From assembly GCF_014898055.3 (NCBI RefSeq), contig NW_023601104.1:79901106-79965105 (forward strand): a stretch of DNA of 64,000 nucleotides. The letters are read 5' to 3'. The notes beneath the pieces are model-generated. The model was given only the letters and a program-made list of their open reading frames with translations. It searched no databases and was not told where the DNA came from. Origin of the DNA: Talpa occidentalis (taxonomy: Eukaryota > Chordata > Mammalia > Eulipotyphla > Talpidae). Position numbers and translations under genes: made by a program. This document shows positions 36,097 to 55,124 of this stretch, piece by piece; position 1 is the stretch's first letter; every line of letters begins with the position of its first letter.

Positions 36097-36711
36097 CGTC
36101 CTTTCCCGGACTCTAACTCCTGGTACAGCTGATTAGTGCAAGGGTGGACAGCTTAGGCAGACTGAACCAGATTCTTCCTCTTACCTCTGGGAAACTGGAC
36201 TGAAACAGATGGTCTCTACCTGGCTTAAGCAGTAGTGTGTAAAGCTCAGGAGTGATACCAGGCACATTTCCTACCATAGAGAAAGCCAGCCGGGAGGAGA
36301 GGGGAGGGAGGCAATGTACAAAGGCAGAGGGACAAAGGCCTGATGGAAGATGGGGTGGGGGGATCCCTGATTCCAAAGGATCCTGAGCCTCAGGACATCT
36401 GCCCTTCCAACCAATAGGCTTGGTTGCCCCTCACATGAGACTCCTTCCGTTGAAATATTGTTGGATTATCAGGCTAAAACCAACATGGTCAGGGCCTATT
36501 TTATTTAATATACTGCTGGACTGAGTTTAATATCTACTTTTACATCTATGTATATGAGACCAGCCTGCCATTTTCCTTCCTTCTAGTATTCTTATCCTGT
36601 GTGGATAATCAGTTTTAACATCATCTCTCTATTTTCTGGAGGAATTTGTCAGGAATGGGTGAAGAATCAAAATGTAATTTTTTTATTCCCTAGAAAAATT
36701 TTTGTGTTGTC
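36097..36711. other. No gene seen
   Basis: Unassigned sequence between two LTR remnants. Confidence 0.45.
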
Positions 36712-37030
36712 GTTGGTGGTGCCTGGATATCTGTTATGTCAAAAATCAATGACCCCAAATATTAGTGGCTGAAGATCACCACTTTTAATCATCATCAGTT
36801 TGTGGAGAATTCAGGCAGGGCTCAGCTGGGTGATTCTTCGCCCTCCACCTGGGGTCAACCAAGTCTACTCAGTGGTATTTAGCTGGCAAAGCCCTCCCCA
36901 GTCGGCACACGAAGGAGGAGGGCCTAGAGCAGTTTGGGACCTGGCCTGGTGGATTGTCCACAGTCCTGCCCAGGGGGCCTGGGGAATCTCAGTGTGCAGA
37001 AGACTGGTTACTGTCATTAGGACTTCCTGA
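36712..37030 (+). mobile_element. MLT1-like LTR fragment
   Basis: ATCAATGACCCCAAATATTA followed by AGTGGCTGAAGATCACCAC and GGCAGGGCTCAGCTGGGTGA follow the MLT1 pattern, although diverged. Confidence 0.6.
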
Positions 37031-37734
37031 TGGATGAGGATGCTCCAACAGTTATGTGGACTTTCAACAACAAAAAAGAAAGTGGTAATTTCCTAAATCC
37101 ATATGAGCTGAATCAAACGAGGCAAAGAGCAGAACTGGCCTAATTGTCTCCTGTGATAACAGAATTCCTGTTGCATGGAAGAAGAGACCACTATACTAGA
37201 GGATCTGCACCATCTCAGACCATCTCAGTTACCCTCACAACCACCTTGAAGACACTAGACCGAGGTGGGGGCGAAGGGGGGGGTTCACTTGCTTAAAGTA
37301 CCCCCATTTGGGAAGGCAGGATTATTTGAACACAGAAATATGTTCAAATACCGAACCTGGGGAAATTTCACTACATCTAATTGACTTCTCTTAGAGTAGT
37401 TTTTATTTTTAAAAATTAAAGATAAGGAGGAGCAAATGTTAAGCCCGAAGAACTGGGGAGGGGTGCGTGAAAGGGAGAAAAGTCCAGGGTCTGCCTTGTA
37501 GGAACAGGATTGGATCCAGCATCAACTCCACCAGAACCAAAGGGTCAAAGGTAAAACGAAGCTGGTTTCAACCTATTGTGAATGTTTGTACCTATAGAAC
37601 CGCTCCAAGTAGAATGTGCCAAATGGCCTTTCTTAGGGGATCAATTGGCTAAATGACATTGTATTGCTATAGTCAGCTCCTGAAAATTACATCCATGAAT
37701 TTAAATATATAGGGAATGTTCTGTATAAAAAATG
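37031..37734. other. No gene seen
   Basis: Unassigned sequence up to the CBX3 retrocopy. Confidence 0.45.
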
Positions 37735-38842
37735 AGTCGAAGACCCATGATCCTGAGCAGCTCGGAGGTGGTGAATAGCAACTCCTCAAGTCTGCAATAA
37801 AAAATGGCCTCCAACAAAACTACGCTGCAAAAAATGGGGAAGAAATAGAATGGAAAGAGTAAAAAAAGTTGAAGAGGCAGAGCCTGAAGAATTTGTGGTT
37901 GGAAAAGCGCTGGACTGATGTGTAGCGGATAGGACAGCGGAGCCTTTCCTCAAGTGGAAAGGGCTTACAGGTGCTCACAATACTTGAGAATCTGAAGAAA
38001 ATTTAGATTGTCCAGAGTGGACTGAAGCATTTATTAATTCTCAAAATGCTGGTAAAGAAAAAGATGGTACAGGGCCTCCCCGTTGGTGCAGCGGTTGAGC
38101 ACCAGGTTGCGAAGCTGCCCGCAGCCTCTGCAGCGCCGGTTCAATCCCTGGCCGCCGGGTGCGGGTCCCACATGGCGGGTCAGACCACTCCTGCTGCGCC
38201 CGCTGCTCCCCTCAGCAGTGTATTTCCTTAGTCTGCCTGTTCTGCTCCCTGCTCTGGCTCTGGTGAATTCTCTCACCCTCCCGCGCCTCTGACTATGCCC
38301 AGTGCTAGTATAAATAAATAAATAAATTCTTTAAAAAAAAAAAAAAAAAAGATGGTACAAAAAACAAAATCTTTATCTGACAGTGAATCTGATAAAAAAA
38401 AAATTTGATAGCAAATCAAAGAAGAAATGCTGCTGACAAATCAAGAGGATTCAACAGGGGTCTCAATCCTAAACTGGCGCCCAGATAGCAGTGGGGAAAT
38501 GGAAAGACCCAGATGGGGCAGACCTGGTGTCGGCAAAAGAGGCTGACATGAGGCGTCCTCAGATTGCAGTTGTCTTTATGAAGAGATATGAACTTGGCAT
38601 TCTGCTCCAGAAGATAAAATTCAATCATTGTAGGCATTGCTTTTTTGTTAAATATATTTACATATAAAATCTGGGTCCTGTTTTTTTGATTTATTAGTGT
38701 GAAGAAGTAACTATAGTCTAATGAAAATCAAATTTGATATATCATTTTGAAGTGGTACTGGAAGAGCCGCTGACAGTTTTTTTGCACTATAGCATTTGTT
38801 ACTTTAAAAAAATAAAAGCTTTCAGTAAAAAAAAAAAAAAAA
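37735..38842 (+). pseudogene. CBX3P: CBX3 (HP1-gamma) processed pseudogene, split by a SINE
   Basis: The sequence from the ATG at 37804 follows the CBX3 message: the N-terminal lysine-rich region, the chromodomain, the hinge, a damaged chromoshadow region and then the 3' UTR. CBX3 is a heterochromatin protein that binds methylated H3K9. There are no introns, and an AATAAA at 38811 is followed by a poly(A) tract at 38827-38842, so this is a retrocopy. It cannot encode the protein: an in-frame TGA arises in the chromodomain (near 37916), there are small deletions, and a SINE at 38072-38350 interrupts the hinge with a duplicated target of about 10 bases. The exact 5' end and the target duplication of the retrocopy itself are unclear. 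An L1 3' end begins directly after the tail. Confidence 0.9.
38072..38350 (+). mobile_element. Vic-1-like SINE inside the CBX3 pseudogene
   Basis: GCTGGG-type subfamily copy. The pseudogene word AAGATGGTACA occurs just before the head and again just after the A tail. The SINE is therefore younger than the retrocopy. Confidence 0.95.
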
Positions 38843-39112
38843 GAAGATAAAAATTATGAATGCATGATACCACTTATATATGCCCAGAACAGGCAAATCC
38901 AGAGACAGAAAGTAGATTAGTGGTTGCCAGGGGTGCAGAAGGGGTAAATAGGGAGTGACTATTTAGAGGTGCAGGAGTCCTTTTGGAGGTGATAAAAGTG
39001 CCCGAAAATTGTAGTGTTGATGGTTGCACAATATTGTAAATATACCAAAAACCAGTTGTACACTTTAAAAAGATGAATTTTTTGGTGAATGAATTATACT
39101 CCAAGAAAAGTT
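38843..39112 (+). mobile_element. L1 3' end
   Basis: The words AGTGGTTGCCAGGGG, GTTGATGGTTGCACAATAT and TTGTACACTTTAAAAAGATG are typical of old L1 3' UTRs. It starts directly after the poly(A) of the CBX3 pseudogene. Confidence 0.8.
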
Positions 39113-40554
39113 AATATGTAAGGAGTGAAAAGATTTTATCTGTATATAGTGTGTAATTGTATATAATGAAGAATATATTTACTAAAAGAACCACCATGCA
39201 AGTAGATCCCAATCTGGGCAATTATCTCCACATCCATAGGGAATGTTCTAACACAAAGTATTAACTCTATTTCTTAGAGTAGTGGGTCACTGAGTATCTA
39301 TCACAAATGTGATACAATGAACAGCATTTCTGTTAGTATCAGAAAATATTTTTATAAAATGCAGATAGGCTGCCTGATAAAGCAATGAACTTGAAAAGCA
39401 GAGTTTGGGAATGACCACATATGGATTCTCATGCTGGGAAAGAATTTGGCCTACCATATATGACCTAGTCTTTTAACCTAAAATAGTATCGTTTTCTAGG
39501 CAGCTTTTCTGCCTGCTTGTGGCTCAGCAAGCGTCCTTTATACTTCTCTCGCTCTATAAAAAAAACTGTTCTTTTGAATATAAAAAATATTTTATATGAT
39601 TTTTCTTAATCCATTGTCTTAAATCTTGACTCTCCGCTCAGACTGTGTGTGGGGGAAAAATCTATCTTCTACTATAAAAGTCACTAGGAAAAAAAAAATC
39701 ACAAATGGAAGGGTATACTAAGGCTCAGAGAGGGGGGAGGAAAGAAGATTGGGTTAAAAGCAAACTGTAACGCACAGGCAGGATAAAAGGATGGTGATGT
39801 AACAAAATACTCAAGAAAGTATTTTACTGGAGGAAAAGACTAGACTTTCCCTTTCATCTTGTAAAAGAGACAACCTCCAAATGCAGCACGGGAAAGGCTA
39901 TCTGAATGAGGGTATGCGCTGGGACCAAGGCGCTGCTCACGGCAGGACAGAAGGCTCCTGCAGGAAGCTGCCCCTCTTCCCTAGCCCGGATTCCGAGGTT
40001 GTCCTCCGCAAGACGGCAGGCCAGACAGCAGCTCTCAGCTTTGCTTGGGGTTCAGGAACACCCGCTAACTCCTCCCACTCCCTGGCAGAGGGTTGAGGGC
40101 AGTGGGAGAGAAGCACCAAGCTATAAAAAAACCCTCAAGTCTGATTTCCTTCTAAGGCATACTGAGTCACCGGGCTCCAGCCCCCAGGGCCGCAGGGAAG
40201 TTCAGCTCAAATGGGAAACGTATGTGTTCTTTCCCGGAGCTGCTCAGAAACCCAGGGATGCCGTCAGTCAGCAGGCTGCGTCTCCTGCAGGCTGTGGTGC
40301 CGGCTTCCTGCTTCAGCCCCGGGGGTTGGATGGAAGTCACTCAGTGATCACTTTCTCAATGACCCACATTCCAATGTATCAGGGTCTTACTAGCGAGCCT
40401 GCCGTCCATGCCACCCGAGCAGCCACTATGGGCTTGCTCAGGTCCTCTCAAGGAACACACGCTCCCACTCTCCCTCCCACTTTTTGCAATTTCCACTTAA
40501 ATACCAAAAGATGCCTTGCTGGCTCGACCAGAATCCTAGCAAGTTACAGGTAGA
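39113..40554. other. No gene seen
   Basis: AT-rich until about 39850, then GC-richer. A 215-codon open frame at 39906-40553 overlaps other frames and shows no domain, so I do not call it a gene. Confidence 0.45.
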
Positions 40555-40665
40555 AGGAACCTCGCCCAATAACCTTATTGTACCAGGGAGGAAACTGAGG
40601 CTCAGAGAAGGGCCCTGCCCTTGACCATAGGGAGACAAGACCAAAGCTAGAAGCCAGGCCTGGTT
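40555..40665 (-). mobile_element. MIR remnant, antisense
   Basis: GGAGGAAACTGAGGCTCAGA is the antisense MIR core. Confidence 0.6.
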
Positions 40666-41334
40666 TCAGAGCAGAGGGCTGTCCCGGAGTGGTGTCCGCA
40701 TCCTTGTCTTCAGCTCCTGCATTCAGGAGGTTCTATTTAAATGCTCCCTGGAGATAGGTCTCAAGTGTAAGGCCATAGCAGGGGCACACCACCCCATGAT
40801 CTTCCCCTTCTCAACCCCCTTCACCACTTCTGTGCAGCGCAGGTAAGGACACGGATGAAGCAGTCTGCAAAAGATTCTTAAACAGGTGGCGTCAGGAGGT
40901 GGCCCTTCCTCCTGGAGAACGGTGTCTGGGTGCCAGGGTCCGGTTAAGCCTTGGAAGGTCCCAGCTACTGAATGGAAGTTGTGACCCACCGGTTTTCCTC
41001 AGTTGCCTTGCTCGTGCCCTGGGGCAGAGGTGGGTGCTTACTTAATTCAGAGCCCTCACCTTATTTGTAAAGTGTACTGTTTTAACACAAAGGGAAATCT
41101 TACAAATTTTCTGCATCAAGGAGCACAGACATGAGTAATCTGATTGTATTAAAATGTCAGCTAGTGACACCCTGACTAGGAAGTCTAGGGTAGGTGGGAG
41201 GAGGCGGCTTCAGTGTTCTGACCCCTCAGCTCACAGATTGCACCGGAGCTGGGGGGAGGGTGGGTGTATCTCGTTCATCGAGCCCAGGGGACTGAAAGCT
41301 CTACAAGCTAAAAACCTACACAGTTCGCAGTTAG
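40666..41334. other. Downstream flank of CALM1
   Basis: Unassigned sequence just beyond the distal poly(A) site. Confidence 0.5.
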
Positions 41335-41355
41335 AGATGGAGGGCTGCAGAAATG

Positions 41356-41361
41356 TTTATT
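41356..41361 (-). terminator. Distal CALM1 poly(A) signal AATAAA
   Basis: A canonical AATAAA on the minus strand lies about 3.5 kb after the stop, with further A/T-rich sequence just before it. Use of this site gives a message near 4.2 kb, the known long form. The cleavage position is inferred. Confidence 0.7.
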
Positions 41362-43983
41362 GAATACAGTGCCAGGTTTATAAATAAAACTTATTTACAA
41401 TTTCCATAGAGTTGGTCCCCCATCAGAGAGGTGGTTAAATCTCCAAACAGTTTATCTCAAGATTTACAGAAACATTCAAGTACATCTCCTTTTCAAATAG
41501 CCACGGTGAAGGGTAACTCTGGTAACAAACTACCACCACATCCTTGCAAGCGACGTGTCGGATGCACACTGTAATAGATTTGGAGAACGAACACACTCCC
41601 CCCACGCCACAACCTTCTTACTCCAAGGGTTACGGACAGCAAAGTATCTGTGTCTCCTACAGGACAACTTCAAGGGTTTTAAAAAAAAAATAGTAACTGC
41701 CAGCTGAAGGGATAGATTAAGACACATTCGTGGAATCTAGTCACTGCCAAAAAGATAAATGTATTTAGGATATACAATAATTAATTCCAAAGTTTTAAAA
41801 GAATCGAGTGAACAAAGAGCAGACTTGACCAAATTTACATTCGTTGCTTAGGAAGAAGTTCCCAGTACGCTGAGGGACTAATGGGCTGCTCGGGGGCGGG
41901 GCCACAGCAGCGCTGGGCCTACTGGACGGTCACTCGTTACGACGTGGTTACAAGTACAGTCAGACATGCATTTTATAAAGAGAATATAAAAATATGTACA
42001 GTAGCTAATTTCCGATGTGTTTCAGTTGCCGAAAGACACCAATTAAGTGTGTGCAAAAATTCATTTGTCAAAAGATCAGAAAAAGCCTTCCTTGGCAACA
42101 GTGCTTCAGAAGCCTGTCTGAAATAGCAAGACACATTTGCCTTGCTCCACACTTACCCCAAACAGATGGAGAACAAAACTATCAAAGTGTTTGCCAAGTA
42201 CTCAGCAGTTTTTTATGGCAAGTCTCAGGCTCAAGCGGGATGCCAGTTAAACTAGTCACTTTATATATATAAATATATGTATATATTTATAGAGCAGTTA
42301 GAAGTAGGGGCAAGAGTTTACAGGAAGGTGTAACCAACTTCGAGAGTACCGCTGCCACATCCAGCTACGTCGTCTCTGACTCACAGGGACTGGCAACACC
42401 AACCCCTGGGCTGACAGTCCCCTCCACTGCCAGAGGAAACAGGCTACAGTTGGCTGGGCTTCACCCCTGCACCCAACTGGATCTCAGCACTCCAGCACTC
42501 CCTGGGGGACCTGCTTCTGGTCCCACTCAGGATCCTGGCTACACAAGAATCTGGTTTCAAAGGTAGTCTTTTAGGAAAAGCTGTGGGACCACTAAAATGG
42601 AATCCACCTAGGCTTCCTGAAAGACTTGGAAAGAGGGTAAGAGAGAAGGCAGTGTTTTAAAAACCAGTCAAATCACCCCTAACCCGCTCTGAATCAACCA
42701 GGTCATTGACTAGAAGCCTCAGACAGGTCTAGTCAGGCCATTTGACCTCACTGCAAGGAACATCCAGGTCATTAACCTATTTGAACCACTAGTCTTGGGC
42801 CCTCCCCCTCTCACCAGAAAGACCCCCAAGGTATTCCTCCCAGATTCAAGGTTACAAAAGCCAACCCTAGTTCATGGTGCCAACCTCTCTTCCACCAGCC
42901 ACCCAGTCTCGGGACCAGCAGCAGATGCAGATGGGCAGGCTCCTCTCCACTGCTCTGACCTGCCCTTCTAGCAGGGATCGAGCAAGCTGCAAAATGCCAG
43001 AAAGACAAGGAGTAGGAGAGGGAGAAGCCAAGGGTCTCTATATAATGAGCCCTGACTGCATCAGCTTGGCTGCCAAGAGCGCCTCGCTAGCAGCCTGCCT
43101 GTTCCCTGGCAAATCAAAACCTCCCCCCACACACTGAACACCCAAATCTCCTTGCTAATAAGATACAGCCAGTTACCACCAGGGGAAAAATATACATCAG
43201 TCTTCATTTCAAAAGAAGCTCTGTACTAAACACAATACACCTTTGGGGGGCTTTTGAAGGATACCAATCCCACTGCAAAGACCAGTATCCTCAGCTCCTA
43301 GTTTTGGTTCACTGTTTTAAAATTAGATACAAAATTCACTCTGGTTTGGAGTTTTCCTTTCAAGGTGGGGGCTAGCATGAGTGATACCTGGGGGACAGAA
43401 AGCAAAGTTGAGTCAACTAAGGAAAAAAGAAAAAAAAAAAAAAAGGGAAAGGTTAAGTAAAATAAATTAAAAATCTTGAACCAAAAGGTGACTGGTAGTG
43501 TCTTTCAGGCACGGAGAGAGTGGCTGAGAAAGTGACTACTGCTTCTATCACACACAGCGAGGATTGAGTTACACACAAAATCATGTCTCTTGCACAGATG
43601 GTCTCAAGTAGTTACACAGAACATGTAATCAGCAGCACAATTGAGAAGATCCCCTAAATACATGCTTGAAAGAGGTTTTTTCCTTCAGTTAGAACTCTAC
43701 TGCCTGAATAATCGTTAAGTTACCATGATTCACCTCTCCCCTCCCCCCAGTGGAAGTACAAGTAGACCTACATGTCCATAAATATGGTGAAGCCATCAGT
43801 ATCTGCTTGGTTTTAGGCAAGGTCTCAGGCTCATAGGTTGGCGCTGGGATGTCGGGAAGGAGGGAAACCCAATGCTGGGGGTGGGGGGCATTTAAAGTGC
43901 ACTGGTCTCCCCTCCAACTGCCTTGTCCCCATTTAGATCTCAGCTTTACAAAGCATTTAACACCGCTTTAAGTTAATGGTTTT

Positions 43984-43989
43984 TTTATT
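43984..43989 (-). terminator. Proximal CALM1 poly(A) signal AATAAA
   Basis: Read on the minus strand this is a canonical AATAAA, about 860 bases after the stop. Cleavage 10-30 bases further gives an mRNA of about 1.5 kb plus tail, which fits the known short CALM1 message. Confidence 0.65.
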
Positions 43990-44849
43990 GGAAAAAAAAA
44001 AAAAGGACTAGCATTTACAACTTGGAATGGACGTAAATTGTAATTTCTCGAACAGCAACGTTGATGGTTGTGCTGAAGTCCACAGCCACCGCCTACTCTG
44101 CCGGCTCCAAGTCAAGTTTCAGGAGGTTTTAAAAACAGAGAGTCCAAAGATGCTCCCTTGACAAAGTTTTTTTTTGTTTTTTTTTTTTTTAAATTTGTGT
44201 GAATGGTGACGGCCTGACACCCATTTTGCTCTAGTACAATGCAGACAAGGCTAAACCAACAGTGGGCGTGCCACCACAGGTGGGGCGCTCAAAAGTACGA
44301 GAGGACCATGCCGCCAGTGGGGCTACATGTACCCGCTTCATCCTTTGCCCATTCTCCCACATAGACTCCTGAGGAAAACCAATCTGAAATGTGTTTTCAA
44401 TAAACCAGCTGTGACCATTTATACTAACAAATTGAACTAGAACCTATTTGAATAGGTTTTGAATTTGTTTTTTCATTTTTCGTTTTTAATACAAATGCCT
44501 GACTGTGCTCAATTGTCAAGCTGCATGCATGAAAAACTGGCCAGCCCAAACGGTGTGGTCATCGTTAGCAAATGGAGCTGCAAGGATCCACTAAGTGCTT
44601 CCTTATCGTTAAGGTAGTACAAGTATTTATACTGTAAAACTGATGTGTAGCTGGATCTTTAGGGGACAGGACCACCAACCAATACATGCAGATTTTTTGT
44701 GTGTGTGGACAGAAGGTACTTTTGACATTCAGTTTTGCTATATAGAAACAGAATGAGTAAATGAACTTTTTTTTTTTTTTTGCAAGAGGTAAGTAAAAGA
44801 TTCAATTTGATTCTTCTAGAGGGGGGAAAAAGGAGTTGAAAGAAGGTCT

Positions 44850-51635
<6,786 letters not shown>

Positions 51636-51865
51636 GACGCGAGCGAGGGAGGAGGCGCGCGAGCGAGAGGGGCTGCACCAGCGCAGGGGCTGCGACGCCG
51701 GGGTCTCCGCTGCTGCCGCCGCTGCTGCCGCTCCGCCGAGGCGCCGTGTGCGCTGCGCGCTGAGCCGCCCGCCGCCGCCGCCTGCGCCGCTGCCCAACCG
51801 CGAGTAACGGCGCCGCGCCCGCGAGCCGCCCGACACCACTGCCGAAGCGCGCCGCGGCGCCCCGC

Positions 51866-51875
51866 CTTATATATA
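51866..51875 (-). promoter_or_regulatory. CALM1 TATA box
   Basis: TATATATAAG on the minus strand sits in otherwise GC-rich DNA, about 230 bp before the ATG. A start site about 30 bp downstream, near 51840-51845, gives a 5' UTR of about 200 bases. A 16 bp palindrome (51873-51888) overlaps its upstream end, and GC boxes lie around 51957-51967. Confidence 0.8.
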
Positions 51876-52330
51876 CGGCGCGCCGTATCCCTCCGCCGCG
51901 CCCGGCCGCCTCGCCGCGAGCGCCCCTGCGAGGCGGGCCGGGCCTAGCGCGCGTGGCCCCGCCCCCCGGCGCGCCCGGCCTCCCGCCGCCGCCGCCGGCC
52001 GGGGCCGCAGACCCGGTGCCCCGGGTTGGGAGAGGCGCGGGGCCGCGGGGCAGGCGCGGCGGGGAGCTCGGGAGGCGCCCGTGCGGGGCCGGGGCGAGGG
52101 CGGGAGGGCGGCAGAGCGCGGACCTGGGGCGGACGTAGGTTCCAGAAGCCCTTAGCCCGCCCCCCCCTCCGCTACACTGCACCTGTGGGACCCTCCCCCC
52201 GTCTCTCACCCCTCCTCTGGGGCGGCCGGGTCTCGCTGGCCCCCAACCCTGGGGTCCCCCGCAGACCGCCTGCTGCTCGGGGAGCTGCCGGAGGTGCAGG
52301 GCCCGGGCCGGGCCGGGCCGGGGAGGAAAT

Positions 52331-53979
52331 GGGGGGGTCGCTGGGAGCTGGGGCCGAGGAATTAACCGCACACCTTGAGCTGCCAAGGAGAAGGATCTGG
52401 AAGGGGCAGTTTTCTCTGGAAGAAATGTGAAGCAATAATCAGAGACAAAGTATTTATGCTTAATTGGTAAATCTGTGGCATGCGCAAATGTTTTGCCAGT
52501 CTTATTTTTAATGTTTATATGTTTCCACTGAATATTTTTGATACGCGTGAATAATATAATCTCCCCTACTGCTTTATTCTCTTTATTCTATGGAAAATAC
52601 TATTCACCCTGCTACCCAGGCTTTGGCTTTTTTCCCCTTAATGTTCCTGGTCCTGAGATAGATCAGAGACACAAAGCAGGGAGAAGACACTTAGAAACCC
52701 CTAGAGAGCAGCGGAAAACACCCAGCTAATTGAGTCTATATGGTGCTAGTTTAACCTACGATCCTGATTATATTCCTTTTTAAAAGGTATTTTAATCTTT
52801 AAATGTACTGTTTCCCATTTTCTGTAATACAGAAAAAGGACACTTTTGGTTATTCATTGGAAGCCCCAAAACTTGTTTAAAAAAAATATTCCTGATAAAA
52901 CGCTGCAGTTTTTTTCCTGCCAAAGCTGAATACAGAATTTGATCTTTTGTTTATAGGGCCTGGGCAACATTGGCTTGTTATTTCTCACTTTTTCAGAGAA
53001 TGTGGCAAAGTGTCATTGACAAGCTCTGCTAGAAAGGGTTTTGCTTGGTTATATGTGTTTCTGGCTTTAACAAAGTCTGCAAAGAGATGTTTCAAAAGAA
53101 TGGAAAATGGGCAGGCACACTGCAGATGCCCCAGAACTGCTGGGGTAACATCAGACAAGCATCTGTGGAGCTGTTCTTAATTAATAATGTTCCTTCTGGA
53201 ATGCTGCAGGAAGGGGGGACTTACTGTTCAATTTAAAAGAGAGGCTGCAGCAGCAAGCCAGGGAATGGTGCTGCCTTCCCTCTGCAGATGAGAAATACAT
53301 CATTCATTTCACAAATCTACCAGTCATCATGGTCCTGTGCTCATGGAGAAAACCTGAGAGGGAAGAAGGGGTGGGGTGGGGTGGGTGTGTGTGTGTGGGG
53401 GGGGAGTATGAATAGTGATGGTGGAAATAAAAAAAAATTAAAAAGAAAAACAGGAAAAGAGACCAATGCAAAGTCAATTGGTAAACTATGCAATAATCCA
53501 GTAAATTACAAGTCTAAATGGTCAAACACATCATTAAAACTGCTCCCTTCCTAAAGCACTTTGTATTCTTTTGTCAAGCTTTCCATAGAGTAAATTCATT
53601 TTAAAACAAGGCATACATTTATGTAGGTAGGGAGAAAGAATGGTCTAGTAATGAAATGTGTGTATTAACGATTCATTAGCATCTAACAGTTTTCCATTTC
53701 TTATAATTATTTTGGTTAAGTTGTTACAACCTATGATTTTGAAAAGTAGGCATCCCCCAAATTCATACTCCTCTGTTACATAACCTGTTTTACCCAAATA
53801 AAATACTTTGAAACTTTTCATCACTTGACTTGCTAAAAACTGTACATCCCAGAGTCATTTTATTTGTATAATAAAATTAATTATTCTGATTCTTCATACA
53901 TAATAGCTAGCATTTTCTTTTGGTAATTCATATATCAAAGCACATCTTAGCTTTCAAGTCTATTGGGTTTATAACAAGG
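52331..53979. other. Upstream flank of CALM1, no gene seen
   Basis: Mostly AT-rich, unique-looking DNA with no SINE. It could hold conserved regulatory elements. A G-rich repeat lies at 53366. Confidence 0.45.
53366..53408 (+). repeat. G-rich/GT simple repeat
   Basis: GGGGTGGGGTGGGGTGGG, then a short TG run, then a run of eight Gs. This is a potential quadruplex on the plus strand. Confidence 0.9.
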
Positions 53980-54075
53980 TCAAGCTTTACTCAGTTTTAC
54001 AGCTAGTTTGACACACTGAAATGTAAGAAGGTCAAATGACTTGCCCAAGTTCTTACAGTGAGTCTGTGAAGGGGC
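53980..54075 (-). mobile_element. MIR remnant, antisense
   Basis: AAGGTCAAATGACTTGCCCA and the preceding CAGTTTTACAGC fit antisense MIR. Confidence 0.6.
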
Positions 54076-54519
54076 ACAAAATGGAGCATGAACCTTTGCT
54101 CAGGGATTCCATATTAAATTATATACTAATAAAATCAATATTGAAATTTTTAAATGTACAATGTGAAGAATTTTCATATTTTATAAAACATTCTTCTGAC
54201 TTAATACTTAGATGGTCTCTGCGTTTTCATGTAAGTCCAACAGACTAAGTGAATAAACTTCCTAATATATGGAGAGATCAGCAATCAGGAAAAATAAACC
54301 ACATTATTGTGACATAATTTTCTGAGAACTACAAGCTTATGGAATATTTCATGATATTGAGAATATTATTAGTAGTACTTAAATAATATTTAGTGGAAGA
54401 AAAGTACAAAGAATGCTATCCCAATTCAGGAATCTCAGGTTTCAATATCATTTCTATCACCAGATAACTCCATCCCTCTGACTCTGAAATGAAGAATACA
54501 TATTCCACTGTTCAGCTAT
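54076..54519. other. No gene seen
   Basis: AT-rich unassigned sequence. Confidence 0.45.
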
Positions 54520-54638
54520 GAAAAAAGGATAAAATCTTGAAATTTTCCATAGCATTAATGGAGGTTATGCTAAGCAAAATAAGTCAGGAGAAAGACAAAT
54601 ACTTATTTTACTCACAGGCTATAAAGAAACAAAGGAGG
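54520..54638 (+). mobile_element. L1 ORF2 end fragment
   Basis: AAAAAAGGATAAAATCTTG and TTATGCTAAGCAAAATAAG match the end of L1 ORF2. The frame is degraded. A SINE at 54639 interrupts it, and the L1 3' UTR seems to continue to about 55080. Confidence 0.75.
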
Positions 54639-54888
54639 GGGCCTCCCTGGTGGCGCAAGGGGTTAAATCTCAGCACCATCAAACTATTGGTTGGATCCCT
54701 GCCCAGGGAGTGACCCACATGGCACAGCAGACCTCTCCTACCTGGCCTGTTGCTCCCCTCAGCAGTGTATTTCAGTAGATCTTCCTGTTCTGTTTCCCAC
54801 TCTGTCTCTGGTGAATCCTCTCACTCTCTATATCTCTGGCCTGCACTCCTGTTCTTATATGCATAAATAAATAAATCTTTAAAAAAAT
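54639..54888 (+). mobile_element. Vic-1-like SINE inside an L1 remnant
   Basis: Copy of the GCACTATGAAG-type subfamily with a deletion in the head, between ATCAAACTATTGG and GGATCCCTG. It splits an L1 3' region. The target duplication is not clear in the A-rich flank. Confidence 0.9.
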
Positions 54889-55085
54889 GAAAAAGAAAGA
54901 AAAAGAACAGACAAAAACAAACTCTTATATTCCGACTGCAGAACTGAGATTGGAAGTGTGGGAAGCAGAGTGGAGGGGGTCCAATGGACTAGGGTGAAGG
55001 GGTATTGGTACTTTGGTGGTAATATGTATTATAAAATATACATATAAATGACATATGTATACACATGCAGCTCTCCATATATTGA
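54889..55085 (+). mobile_element. Probable L1 3' UTR continuation
   Basis: A G-rich stretch (AGTGGAGGGGGTCCAATGG) followed by A/T-rich sequence, immediately after the SINE-split ORF2 end, is consistent with the rest of the same L1. Assigned by position and style only. Confidence 0.5.
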
Positions 55086-55124
55086 AGTTGAAGAGGGCAA
55101 AAGGAGAAAAGGAAATAGTTTAAA

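Larger units (their letters stand above)
41335..44849 (-). other. CALM1: CALM1 3' UTR (long form)
   Basis: About 3.5 kb follows the stop without any lineage-specific SINE. The first 200 bases match my memory of the mammalian CALM1 3' UTR, including an A-rich run at 44768-44782 (T-rich on the plus strand). Other simple tracts are a T/A run near 44167-44190 and an alternating TA stretch at 42262-42292. High conservation is expected for this UTR but was not computed. Confidence 0.85.

Noticed and set aside
39906..40553. Open frame of 215 codons on the plus strand
   Set aside because: No domain or homology is recognised, several overlapping frames are also open, and no promoter is seen.
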